DNA of 48,706 nt from an uncultured Candidatus Melainabacteria bacterium. Its GTDB lineage: Bacteria > Cyanobacteriota > Vampirovibrionia > Gastranaerophilales > Gastranaerophilaceae. Below are positions 41,524 through 48,706 of the stretch, one piece after another; the stretch's first letter is position 1, and each line of letters starts with the position of its first letter. A program made the position numbers and the translations under genes. Under the pieces are notes generated by a model. It worked only from the letters and a program-made list of their open reading frames with translations. It ran no database searches and had not been told where the DNA came from. The DNA is taken from positions 1 to 48,706 of the forward strand of contig CAKUXD010000011.1 in NCBI GenBank assembly GCA_934699705.1. Reading direction: 5' to 3'.

Positions 41524-42027
41524 TTATCCCTTCTTTTTTATGCTTATATACATCTGATTTCCAGAATATCTTGTACCAGAGGGTATTCTATCAAAAAATA
41601 CGTAAATTCTTTCTTCATCACGTTTATTTTCAATAGCAAATTCAACATTTACAGCACCTATTTCCATATCTTTTGGAAATGGTGGAGGGCAGGTCATTGT
41701 TAAAAATTCTTCAAAATATTTATTTATTTTTTTATTCTTTACAGGACTATTTAACTCTCCAACGTGTAAATTACTTATTCTGCCGTCTGTATTTAATCTA
41801 TAATAATAATGCGCTAACCAAGTTCGTTTAAACTTTTTTAAATCTACGCTATCACTCAACTGCTTTGCGTATGCATTCATATAATTATACGCAATTGGAT
41901 TTTCTGTCGGACTAAATCGCATTTCATCAAAATCTAATTCATCTGTATTTATGCTATTTGCAAATACTATTGGTGATAATATTAAACTTAACGCGATGAC
42001 AATTAAATATCTTATAAAACTTTTCAT
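41524..42027 (-). CDS. Secreted protein with a TonB-C-like fold (unknown function)
   Basis: 167 residues. A signal peptide (MKSFIRYLIVIALSLILSPI, cleavage near VFA-NS) is followed by one domain. Its pattern (WLAHYYYRLNTDGRISNLHV, a short helix KKINKYFEEFL, then the PPPFP segment, then VNVEFAIE) resembles the TonB C-terminal domain. The N-terminal anchor and proline-rich span of real TonB are missing, so energy transduction is unlikely. No clear Shine-Dalgarno. Confidence 0.6.
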   Translation of the reverse strand: MKSFIRYLIVIALSLILSPIVFANSINTDELDFDEMRFSPTENPIAYNYMNAYAKQLSDSVDLKKFKRTWLAHYYYRLNTDGRISNLHVGELNSPVKNKKINKYFEEFLTMTCPPPFPKDMEIGAVNVEFAIENKRDEERIYVFFDRIPSGTRYSGNQMYISIKKKG

Positions 42028-42062
42028 AAACTTATTTTACCTTATAATTAAATTTATACAAC

Positions 42063-42093
42063 AAAAAAGGCAAGAAGTTTTTATATTCTTGCC
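42063..42093 (-). terminator. fusA intrinsic terminator
   Basis: On the minus strand GGCAAGAA / TTCTTGCC with a nine-base AT-rich loop is followed by TTTTTTG. It lies 26 bases after the fusA stop. Confidence 0.85.
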
Positions 42094-42118
42094 CTTTTGT
42101 ATATTAATTATGCTAATC

Positions 42119-44224
42119 TTATGCTTTTGCACCTGATTTTGCAATAATTTCTTCTTCAACGTTCTTAGGAACTTGTTCGTAGCATTTGAATTCCATAGAG
42201 AATGTACCACGACCTTGAGTGTTAGAACGTAAGTCAGTTGCATAACCGAACATATTTCCTAGAGGAACTGTTGCTCTTACGATTACGTTACCTGTGTTAC
42301 CAAGAGGTTCTTGACCTTCAACACGTCCACGACGTTTTGCAATATCACCGATAATATTACCTGTGTATTCATCAGGAATTTCGATTTCAACTTTCATCAT
42401 TGGTTCAAGTACGCAAGGTTGTGCTTTTTTAACACCATCTTTAATTGCCATAGAACCAGCGATTTTAAATGCCATTTCAGAAGAGTCAACTTCGTGGTAG
42501 CTTCCATCGTAAAGTTCAACTTTAACGTCAATCATTGGGAAGCCAGCTAAGATACCGCTTTCAAGTGCTTCTTCCATACCTTTTCTAGCAGGTTCAATGT
42601 ATTCTTTAGGAATAGCACCACCAACGATTTTGTTTTCAAATACGAAACCAGCATTTTCTTCTGCAGGAGAAATTCTGATTTTAACGTGTCCGTATTGACC
42701 TTTACCACCTGATTGTCTTTGGAATTTAGATTCTTGTTCAGAATTTCCTCTGATTGTTTCACGATAAGCAACTTGTGGTTTACCAACGTTTGCATCTACT
42801 TTGAATTCTCTTAATAGACGGTCAACAATGATATCTAAGTGAAGTTCACCCATACCAGAAATAATTGTTTGACCTGTTTCTGTATCAGTTTTAACTCTGA
42901 ATGATGGATCTTCTTCAGCAAGTTTTTGTAATGCAATACCCATTTTTTCTTGGTCTGCTTTTGTTTTTGGTTCAATAGCAACAGAGATAACTGGTTCTGG
43001 GAATACCATTTTTTCCAAGATAATTGGAGCTTTTTCATCACATAATGTATCACCTGTCGTTGTATCTTTTAAACCAACTGCTGCACAAATATCACCTGCG
43101 TAAACTTCTTGTTCTTCAAGTCTTTGATCAGCGTACATACGAACTAAACGTGAAATACGTTCTTTTTTATTGTTTGTAGCGTTCAATACGTAAGAACCAG
43201 AAGTAATTATGCCTGAATATATACGTAAGAATGTTAAACGACCTACGAATGGGTCTGTCATAACTTTAAATGCTAATGCTGAGAATGGTTCTGTGTCTGA
43301 TGAATGACGTTCTGTTTTTGTACCGTCTTCCATTTCACCTTCGATTGCTTTTACATCAATTGGTGATGGTAAGTAATCTACAACATTATCTAACAACATT
43401 TGAACACCTTTGTTCTTGAATGCAGTACCACAAGTTACTGGAACAATTTTATTTGCACAAGTAGCTTTTCTTAAAACTGCTTTTAATTCAGGAACTGTAA
43501 TGCTTTCTGGATCTTCAAAATATTTTTCCATTAATGCATCATCTTCACCTGCGATAGCTTCAACTAATTCTTCTCTATATTGATGAGCTTTGTCTTTCAA
43601 TTCTTGAGAAATTTCATCACAAGTATCAACATCAAAAATGTCAATTTGTTTACCTAAATCATCTCTGTAAACTTCAGCTTTCATTTCGATTAAGTCGATA
43701 ATACCTTGCATTTTGTCTTCAGCACCGATTGGTAATTGAATAGCAAATGCGTTTGCTCTTAATCTATCTCTAATTTGGTTTAATACACGATAGAAATCAG
43801 CACCTGTTCTGTCCATTTTGTTAACAAATACGATACGAGGAACTTCGTAACGGTTAGCTTGTCTCCAAACTGTTTCAGATTGTGATTGAACACCACCTAC
43901 TGCACAGAATACTGCAACTTCACCGTCTAATACACGTAACGAACGTTCTACTTCAACTGTAAAGTCAACGTGGCCCGGTGTGTCGATGATATTTAATTGG
44001 TGTCCTTTCCAAGTAGCTGTTACTGCTGCTGATTGGATTGTGATACCACGTTCACGTTCTTGATCCATAAAGTCTGTTACTGCTGCACCATCGTGAACTT
44101 CACCGATTTTGTGAGTTTTACCTGTGTAAAACAAAATACGTTCTGTTGTAGTTGTTTTACCAGCATCGATGTGAGCTGCAATACCAATGTTTCTGATTTT
44201 TTCTAAAGGTGTCTTTCTTGGCAT
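42119..44224 (-). CDS. fusA: Elongation factor G
   Basis: Translocase of the ribosome. 701 residues, full length: G1 AHIDAGKTTTTERILFYTG, RERGITIQSAAVT, DTPGHVDFTVEVERSLRVLDG, and FVNKMDRTGADF. Then come domains II-V, with YGHVKIRISPAEENAGFVFENK and the terminal GYATDLRSNTQGRGTFSMEF. It is not in an str operon here (no rpsL, rpsG or tuf beside it); it is bounded by terminators on both sides, so it is transcribed alone. Confidence 0.97.
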   Translation of the reverse strand: MPRKTPLEKIRNIGIAAHIDAGKTTTTERILFYTGKTHKIGEVHDGAAVTDFMDQERERGITIQSAAVTATWKGHQLNIIDTPGHVDFTVEVERSLRVLDGEVAVFCAVGGVQSQSETVWRQANRYEVPRIVFVNKMDRTGADFYRVLNQIRDRLRANAFAIQLPIGAEDKMQGIIDLIEMKAEVYRDDLGKQIDIFDVDTCDEISQELKDKAHQYREELVEAIAGEDDALMEKYFEDPESITVPELKAVLRKATCANKIVPVTCGTAFKNKGVQMLLDNVVDYLPSPIDVKAIEGEMEDGTKTERHSSDTEPFSALAFKVMTDPFVGRLTFLRIYSGIITSGSYVLNATNNKKERISRLVRMYADQRLEEQEVYAGDICAAVGLKDTTTGDTLCDEKAPIILEKMVFPEPVISVAIEPKTKADQEKMGIALQKLAEEDPSFRVKTDTETGQTIISGMGELHLDIIVDRLLREFKVDANVGKPQVAYRETIRGNSEQESKFQRQSGGKGQYGHVKIRISPAEENAGFVFENKIVGGAIPKEYIEPARKGMEEALESGILAGFPMIDVKVELYDGSYHEVDSSEMAFKIAGSMAIKDGVKKAQPCVLEPMMKVEIEIPDEYTGNIIGDIAKRRGRVEGQEPLGNTGNVIVRATVPLGNMFGYATDLRSNTQGRGTFSMEFKCYEQVPKNVEEEIIAKSGAKA

Positions 44225-44297
44225 TTCTTTAATTCCTTATCTTTTATATACTAATACCTTGCTATCTTTTAACTAGCTATAATATTATCATCACATA

Positions 44298-44333
44298 AAA
44301 AAGTAAAATTTCAAGCATGAAATTTTACTTTTT
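44298..44333. terminator. Perfect 16-bp AT-rich inverted repeat between rimO and fusA
   Basis: AAAAAGTAAAATTTCA (44298-44313), loop AGCA, TGAAATTTTACTTTTT (44318-44333). On the minus strand it follows rimO and ends in T-runs, acting as its terminator. Confidence 0.75.
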
Positions 44334-44358
44334 ACTTATTTTTATACTTTTTTGGAAA

Positions 44359-45666
44359 TTATATTTCACCGTATAAATCGTATTCCGTTGAAGAAGTTAT
44401 TTTAACATCTTCAATATCCCCTGGAACTACGTCTTTATTGGTTTTAACATAAACCATTCCGTCAACCTCAGGAGCATCATATTGTGTTCTCGCAATTACA
44501 AATCCGTCATCTGCAACTCCTTCAATTATGCAAGGAAGTGTTTTTCCGACATATTTTGCATTATTTTCAATAGAAATTTTTTGTTGTAATTCCATTAATT
44601 TTTTATATCTAGCATGTTTAACTTTTGCTGTAATTTGAGGTTTCATAGAATAAGAATCTGTGCCTTTTTCACGAGAATATTCAAAAACACCCATTCTATC
44701 AAATTTCATATCTTTTACGAAATTATACAAATTTTCAAATTGTTCTTCTGTTTCTGTCGGATACCCAACGATAAACGCCGTTCTTATTGCAATATTTGGA
44801 ACTTTTTCACGAATATTTTTTATCATTTTGCGGTAATCAAAAGACGGTCTGTTCATTAATTTCAACATTTCTAAATCTGAATGTTGCAACGGCAAATCAA
44901 TATATTTAACAACCTTATCAAGTTTATTGATTTTTTCCAGCAACTCATCATTTACAAAAGTCGGATATGCGTACATAATTCTTATCCAAGAAATGTTTTC
45001 AATTTTGTTTAATTCCTCTAACAACGCTGGCAAAGACGGTTTTCCGTACAAATCCACACCATAACTTGTTGTATCTTGTGCGATTAAAACAATTTCTGTA
45101 ACCCCTTTATTTGCAAGCGCTTTAGCCTCTTTTATTATATCTTCCATCTTTCTTGAATGACATTTTCCACGTAATTTTGGAATAATGCAATATCCACAAT
45201 TATAGTTACAACCATCTGCGATTTTTATATATGAACTTGAACCCACCGTAATTTGCTGACGTTCAACCGTTTCAGGATAACAATACGAAGGAGTTTTTGA
45301 AATAGATGATTTATATTCAAAATTCTCTTTAATCAAATTTTCAACTACATCGGCAATTTGATTGAAATCTGTCGTACCAAGCATTGCCGAAATTTCAGGA
45401 ATTGCCTCTTTTAAATCTTCTTTATGTTTTTGTGGTAAACAACCAGTTACAATAACCTTTTTACCTGCATTAACAAGTTCTAAGATTGAATCAACCGATT
45501 CTTTTTCTGCATCATGAATAAAAGAACACGTGTTCACTATTACAATCTCTGCATCGTTATCATCAAGCGTTATTTTATATCCTTTATCAGATAAAATTCC
45601 TAGCATTAATTCTGAATCAACTAAATTTTTTGCACAACCATGATTTACTAAAGCTATTTTTGTCAT
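44359..45666 (-). CDS. rimO: Ribosomal protein uS12 methylthiotransferase RimO
   Basis: Radical-SAM enzyme adding a methylthio group to the conserved Asp of ribosomal protein S12. The N-terminal UPF0004 domain carries three cluster-binding cysteines (NHGCAKNLVDSE, VNTCSFIHDA, VTGCLPQKH). The radical-SAM motif is CNYNCGYCIIPKLRGKCHSR, where IPKLRGKxxSR separates RimO from MiaB. A C-terminal TRAM domain follows. 435 residues, normal length. Confidence 0.95.
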   Translation of the reverse strand: MTKIALVNHGCAKNLVDSELMLGILSDKGYKITLDDNDAEIVIVNTCSFIHDAEKESVDSILELVNAGKKVIVTGCLPQKHKEDLKEAIPEISAMLGTTDFNQIADVVENLIKENFEYKSSISKTPSYCYPETVERQQITVGSSSYIKIADGCNYNCGYCIIPKLRGKCHSRKMEDIIKEAKALANKGVTEIVLIAQDTTSYGVDLYGKPSLPALLEELNKIENISWIRIMYAYPTFVNDELLEKINKLDKVVKYIDLPLQHSDLEMLKLMNRPSFDYRKMIKNIREKVPNIAIRTAFIVGYPTETEEQFENLYNFVKDMKFDRMGVFEYSREKGTDSYSMKPQITAKVKHARYKKLMELQQKISIENNAKYVGKTLPCIIEGVADDGFVIARTQYDAPEVDGMVYVKTNKDVVPGDIEDVKITSSTEYDLYGEI

Positions 45667-45692
45667 TTTTACCTCGTTTTAGATAAAGTTTA

Positions 45693-45730
45693 GCACAAAA
45701 AATTATCTTAAATAAGATAATTTTTTGTGC
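45693..45730 (-). terminator. Terminator of the flagellar flgBC-fliE operon
   Basis: A perfect 18-bp inverted repeat (GCACAAAAAATTATCTTA and its complement, 2-nt centre) with an internal T-run on the minus strand, 26 bases after the fliE stop and upstream of rimO. Confidence 0.75.
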
Positions 45731-45755
45731 CGAATTAAACAATTAAATTATTCTA

Positions 45756-46181
45756 CTAGAAATTCATATTTTTAATATCAGTATAAGCTGAAATCATTTT
45801 ATTTCTAAGTTGCATAGCCATTTGCATACTTAAAGCAGATTTTTCACTGGCAATCATTAAATCATGAATGCTTACGTCTTCACCTCTTGCGAAGGCTTCT
45901 TGTAGAGCATCAGCCTGCATTCTCTTTTCATTTACATCGTTCAAACCGTTGCCAAAAGCATTTTCAATAGAAGACATTAGGCTTTCAACAGGAGAAGAAC
46001 CGATTTTTCTTTGCATTGCTGACATATTTGACTCTGCTTTGATTTCTTTTTGCAACATTGTATCAAAGTCATTTTGAAAATCTGTGTTTACATCAAACGA
46101 AGCACTTCCATTTAAAAACTTGTTGTAGTTTTGTATTGGATTAAAATTCATTTGTTGCATTGCGATATTGTTAATTTCCAT
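45756..46181 (-). CDS. fliE: Flagellar hook-basal body protein FliE
   Basis: Junction protein between the MS ring and proximal rod. 141 residues; the C-terminal half has the family pattern AFARGEDVSIHDLMIASEKS and MQLRNKMISAYTDIKNMNF. The N-terminal 60 is Met/Asn/Gln-rich, so the protein is longer than the usual 100-110. It is the last gene of the HK-flgB-flgC-fliE operon, ended by a hairpin. Confidence 0.93.
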   Translation of the reverse strand: MEINNIAMQQMNFNPIQNYNKFLNGSASFDVNTDFQNDFDTMLQKEIKAESNMSAMQRKIGSSPVESLMSSIENAFGNGLNDVNEKRMQADALQEAFARGEDVSIHDLMIASEKSALSMQMAMQLRNKMISAYTDIKNMNF

Positions 46182-46204
46182 TTTTCACACACCCCTTATA
46201 ATTT

Positions 46205-46711
46205 TTAAATATTTAATGCTGATTGAATCATTGTTTTAATGTTTTCCGCAACTACTGAGTTTGCCTCATAGGCTTTTGACGCCGAAACCATATCAACCAT
46301 TTCTTCTACGACATTGATATTTGGTAATTCTACATAACCATCTGCATCTGCATCTGGGTGAGTCGGGTCATAAATCATTTTTGTAGGGTGATCTGTTTCT
46401 TGAATTGATTCAACTCTCACCCCATTTGAAACAAGCCCCTGATTTAGTGCAATACCAGTATTGATAGTAAATCCGCCTGTCATTGGATTAAATTTTGCAT
46501 CTGTTGAATTTGCTGCAAAATTTCTAGCTCCACGAGATAATTCATCTTCGTAAATTGCCTTAAAATTAACGGATTTTTTAACATAAACACCCTTGCTACC
46601 GTCTGGATTACGTGTAGTGTTTACGTTTGCGATATTACTTGCAACCGTATCCATTTTAATTCTTTGTGCAGTCATACCTGAAGCTGCTATATCAAATGTA
46701 TTTAAACTCAT
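46205..46711 (-). CDS. flgC: Flagellar basal-body rod protein FlgC
   Basis: Proximal rod subunit. 168 residues: the N-terminal rod motif LNTFDIAASGMTAQRIKMDTVASNIAN (quoted here in part, residues 3-29), the middle GVRVESI plus YDPTHPDADADGYVELPNIN, and the C-terminal MVSASKAYEANSVVAENIK. Ends and length fit FlgC, somewhat long in the centre. 33 bases after flgB. Confidence 0.96.
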   Translation of the reverse strand: MSLNTFDIAASGMTAQRIKMDTVASNIANVNTTRNPDGSKGVYVKKSVNFKAIYEDELSRGARNFAANSTDAKFNPMTGGFTINTGIALNQGLVSNGVRVESIQETDHPTKMIYDPTHPDADADGYVELPNINVVEEMVDMVSASKAYEANSVVAENIKTMIQSALNI

Positions 46712-46744
46712 TTTTTCCCACCCAGTCTGTTATTTTTTATTTTT

Positions 46745-47251
46745 TTATTGACCACCGCCACGTATAACTTCACTTAAACCTGAAAAATATTTCTTTTCTA
46801 AATTTGATAAAGTTACGTATTTCATACCATTTTTACTTAAATCCATCATTTCTTTTTCAAGTTCTACGTTGTTTCCATCTAAAGTGCCTTCTGAAAATAC
46901 ATCGTCTAAAACCTGCGGATCATATTTGCCGTATGAATTTGTAATTAAGAACTGCTTTTCTTGGATTGTAAGCGGTCTTCTTGATTGTTGAGCCTCTTGT
47001 AATTGCATAAAATCATCGTAAGTTGCTGATTTTGTTTTTACAGGCTTAATACTATTTTGACCTTTTATGTAGTTTTTTAAATCCTCTGTTTCAATGATTT
47101 CTGAAAGTTGAGATTCAAAAGCAACTTCTTTTCTTTGATACCCTGGGGTTTCAACGTTAGCAATATTTGCGCCGATTGCCCTTTGACGTTCTAACAATCC
47201 GTCCATCGCTAAATGTGTTATATTTGAAGCTCTTGAAGATAAAATATCCAC
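46745..47251 (-). CDS. flgB: Flagellar basal-body rod protein FlgB
   Basis: Proximal rod subunit. 168 residues: the N-terminal LLERQRAIGANIANVETPGY motif, and the C-terminal DGNNVELEKEMMDLSKNGMK and the LSNLEKKYFSGLSEVIRG end. Longer than the usual 130-140 because of a Gln/Lys-rich middle. It follows the kinase gene by 11 bases. Confidence 0.95.
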   Translation of the reverse strand: MDILSSRASNITHLAMDGLLERQRAIGANIANVETPGYQRKEVAFESQLSEIIETEDLKNYIKGQNSIKPVKTKSATYDDFMQLQEAQQSRRPLTIQEKQFLITNSYGKYDPQVLDDVFSEGTLDGNNVELEKEMMDLSKNGMKYVTLSNLEKKYFSGLSEVIRGGGQ

Positions 47252-47262
47252 GATTTAACCTC

Positions 47263-48504
47263 CTACACCATACTTACTAAGATTTCAAATTCAGTTGAAT
47301 TATCATCTGATTTTAGTAGCTCTAATCTTGCGAATTGTTCTTCTAATGTTTTTTGACAAACGTATAGACCAATTCCGTTACCTGAAGATTTTGTTGTAAA
47401 TCCGTCTGAAAATATTTTTTGTTGCACTTCTTCAGGTATTTTTGCACCGTTATTTTCTATAATTATTGAAATAAAATCGTCTTTTATGCTTGTTTTAATT
47501 GAAATTTTACCAACTTCTTCTATTGCTTCAATCGCATTTTTAATTATGTTCACTAACGCTGCTAAAAATTTTGCTTCATCTGCAAAAACTGAACTGTTTT
47601 TATCATCAAATTCAGTTACAAATTCAATTTGTTTATCACCAGCATAAATTTTCGTTAAGGCTAAGGCTTTTTTAACCATTTCCTGAATACTATAAACCTG
47701 CAAATCTTTATTATCAAGCGATTTTAAATCCATTAAAGCACTACTTGCAATTTTTACGGCTGTTTTTATGCAATCTACTGCATTTGTGCAATCTGCATTA
47801 TCACTACGTTCACAATGTTTTTCAATAATATTTGCATAAAGTTCACAAATCGAAAGTTGATTTCTGATTTCATGAACTACATAACGTGATTTTGAATTCA
47901 TAAATTCAAGACGTTTCGCTAAATCATCGCTCTTTGTTAAAGCATCTTTTTGCATATCTACAAGCATAGCTTCTTGTGTTGTTTCGTTCATTAAATCAAC
48001 AACTTTTCTGATAGATAAATTCATTAATAAATTATCACGTCTATCAGGTTTGTATTGCTCTTTGTAAGCTGAAATATCTTGTTTGCAGTTATTTTCAATA
48101 ATTTCAAAAGAATCTCTTAGATTAACAGAGTTATATAACAAATAATAACCTGCAAAATTTTCTATTTCTTCTGTTTCAAAATCAAAAATAAAACTTGCAC
48201 CATATCTACTTGTTAAAACATATAAAAATTCTGTTGAATCCCAAATATCTTCTTTTAACAAATCTGAATTATCTGAAAAATCAAATACATCAACGCCAGT
48301 ATATTCAAGCCTTTTTAACATGCCAGCAAATTTTGAACAATCTTTGAAACGATATAAAACAACACCTTTTTCTTCTGAATTTTCAAATAAAGGTTCAACC
48401 ATAGAACGAATTACACCGTTTATAGCTTTTTCACTACAAGGCTTGTTTTCTTGAATATAAATTAAATCTTTTAATCTGTTTTTACCTTTGATATATTTTA
48501 CCAT
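47263..48504 (-). CDS. Soluble sensor histidine kinase in the flagellar operon
   Basis: 413 residues with no membrane helix. Residues 1-165 are an input domain I do not recognise. The dimerisation helix holds the phospho-acceptor His in VVHEIRNQLS (H211). The ATPase domain shows the N box NIIKNAIEAIEE and G box FTTKSSGNGIGLYVCQKTLEE. It is placed like FlgS-type flagellar kinases, at the head of flgBC-fliE and after a LuxR-type regulator, its probable partner. A hairpin separates the two genes. Confidence 0.85.
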   Translation of the reverse strand: MVKYIKGKNRLKDLIYIQENKPCSEKAINGVIRSMVEPLFENSEEKGVVLYRFKDCSKFAGMLKRLEYTGVDVFDFSDNSDLLKEDIWDSTEFLYVLTSRYGASFIFDFETEEIENFAGYYLLYNSVNLRDSFEIIENNCKQDISAYKEQYKPDRRDNLLMNLSIRKVVDLMNETTQEAMLVDMQKDALTKSDDLAKRLEFMNSKSRYVVHEIRNQLSICELYANIIEKHCERSDNADCTNAVDCIKTAVKIASSALMDLKSLDNKDLQVYSIQEMVKKALALTKIYAGDKQIEFVTEFDDKNSSVFADEAKFLAALVNIIKNAIEAIEEVGKISIKTSIKDDFISIIIENNGAKIPEEVQQKIFSDGFTTKSSGNGIGLYVCQKTLEEQFARLELLKSDDNSTEFEILVSMV

Positions 48505-48531
48505 TTTTCACACACATAATTTTTTTACAAA

Positions 48532-48575
48532 GAGATGTCGTGTTACGCTTATGACTTGCATAACACGACAATCTC
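48532..48575 (-). terminator. Hairpin between the LuxR-type regulator and the kinase gene
   Basis: On the minus strand GAGAT(T)GTCGTGTTATGC pairs with GCGTAACACGACATCTC around a 9-nt loop, then TTTGT. It is a partial terminator or mRNA-stability hairpin that would set lower expression of the kinase operon. Confidence 0.65.
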
Positions 48576-48600
48576 ATTAATTTTGAAAGGAGTTATCTTG

Positions 48601-48706
48601 TTATACAGTTGCAGTCATTGCAGGATTAGCCATTCTTGCTTGACGTTTACTTGTGAAGCCATGGTTAATTGCATATAAAACTGCTTGTGTTCTGTCATTT
48701 ACTTGA
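48601..48706 (-). CDS. C-terminal end of a LuxR/NarL-type response regulator (partial)
   Basis: The last 34 codons before the stop at 48603-48601 read VNDRTQAVLYAINHGF, then TSKRQARMANPAMTATV. The first block is the end of the LuxR-type DNA-binding helix-turn-helix (family LGVxDRTQAVLYAIRHGL). The receiver domain lies beyond the window edge. Probable partner of the histidine kinase downstream. Confidence 0.75.
   Translation of the reverse strand, partial: QVNDRTQAVLYAINHGFTSKRQARMANPAMTATV

Noticed and set aside
1..48706. CRISPR arrays, tRNA/rRNA genes, prophage or transposase genes
   Set aside because: None recognised on either strand. The only repeats are the dispersed element, the flagellin duplication and the small nested repeat.

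Overview
The window is AT-rich bacterial chromosome using the standard code (TGA is a stop). It carries housekeeping and amino-acid genes, a Gram-negative-type envelope (TolC, a MacAB-like exporter, an MCE/MlaD protein) and flagellar genes. It also carries a diadenylate cyclase and a small membrane protein resembling the cyanobacterial Tic20 family. Together these suggest a flagellated non-photosynthetic relative of cyanobacteria (Vampirovibrionia/Melainabacteria, Gastranaerophilales-like). This placement is inference from gene content and sequence style. I see no phage, IS transposase, CRISPR, rRNA or tRNA.

Layout. 1-2.0 kb: start of an unidentified gene, then a formyltransferase overlapping ribF (minus). 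2.1-10.4 kb (plus): a glutamine-rich protein with an apparently dead HerA-like ATPase region, an MlaD-like protein, upp, then tolC-macA-macB as a tightly coupled tripartite exporter operon with macB split into two genes. 10.4-18 kb: amidase, HAD hydrolase, rpmI-rplT with a structured leader, a coiled-coil protein beside coaD, dnaK, a DUF2023-like protein and yebC. 18.1-22 kb: metX and two flagellin genes formed by a tandem duplication that left metX scraps behind. 22-25.4 kb: proBA with an unknown gene, and a 51-codon small gene behind a near-perfect sigma-28 promoter. 25.4-30.7 kb: lineage-specific unknowns (a secreted protein, a TPR protein, a three-gene operon with a cobalamin-riboswitch-like leader) and an acyltransferase. 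30.9-36 kb (minus): serA, a small conserved protein, and lysA-cdaA-yitT. 36.2-40.4 kb (plus): rpiB, rsfS, a TPR protein, the Tic20-like gene, metY and an isochorismatase-like hydrolase. 40.5-48.7 kb (minus): a lipase-like protein, a secreted TonB-C-like protein, fusA, rimO, and a flagellar operon (histidine kinase, flgB, flgC, fliE) preceded by the end of a LuxR-type regulator.

The least ordinary content lies between genes. A dispersed element of about 113-133 nt, at the 3' ends of yebC, both flagellins and serA, folds into three helices with compensatory changes between copies. The flagellin leaders carry a hairpin-loop GGA site close to the CsrA consensus plus a second GGA in the Shine-Dalgarno, the arrangement known from Bacillus hag. 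A sigma-28 promoter drives an unknown 51-residue protein. A B12-riboswitch-like leader precedes an operon of unknown function. Several genes have a -10 box ending 6-7 nt before the ATG and no Shine-Dalgarno, suggesting leaderless mRNAs.

Functional links: metX and metY together give sulfhydrylation of O-acetylhomoserine for methionine. proA and proB give proline. lysA gives lysine. flgB, flgC, fliE and the flagellins belong to one motility programme, whose control probably involves the kinase/LuxR pair, sigma-28 and CsrA.
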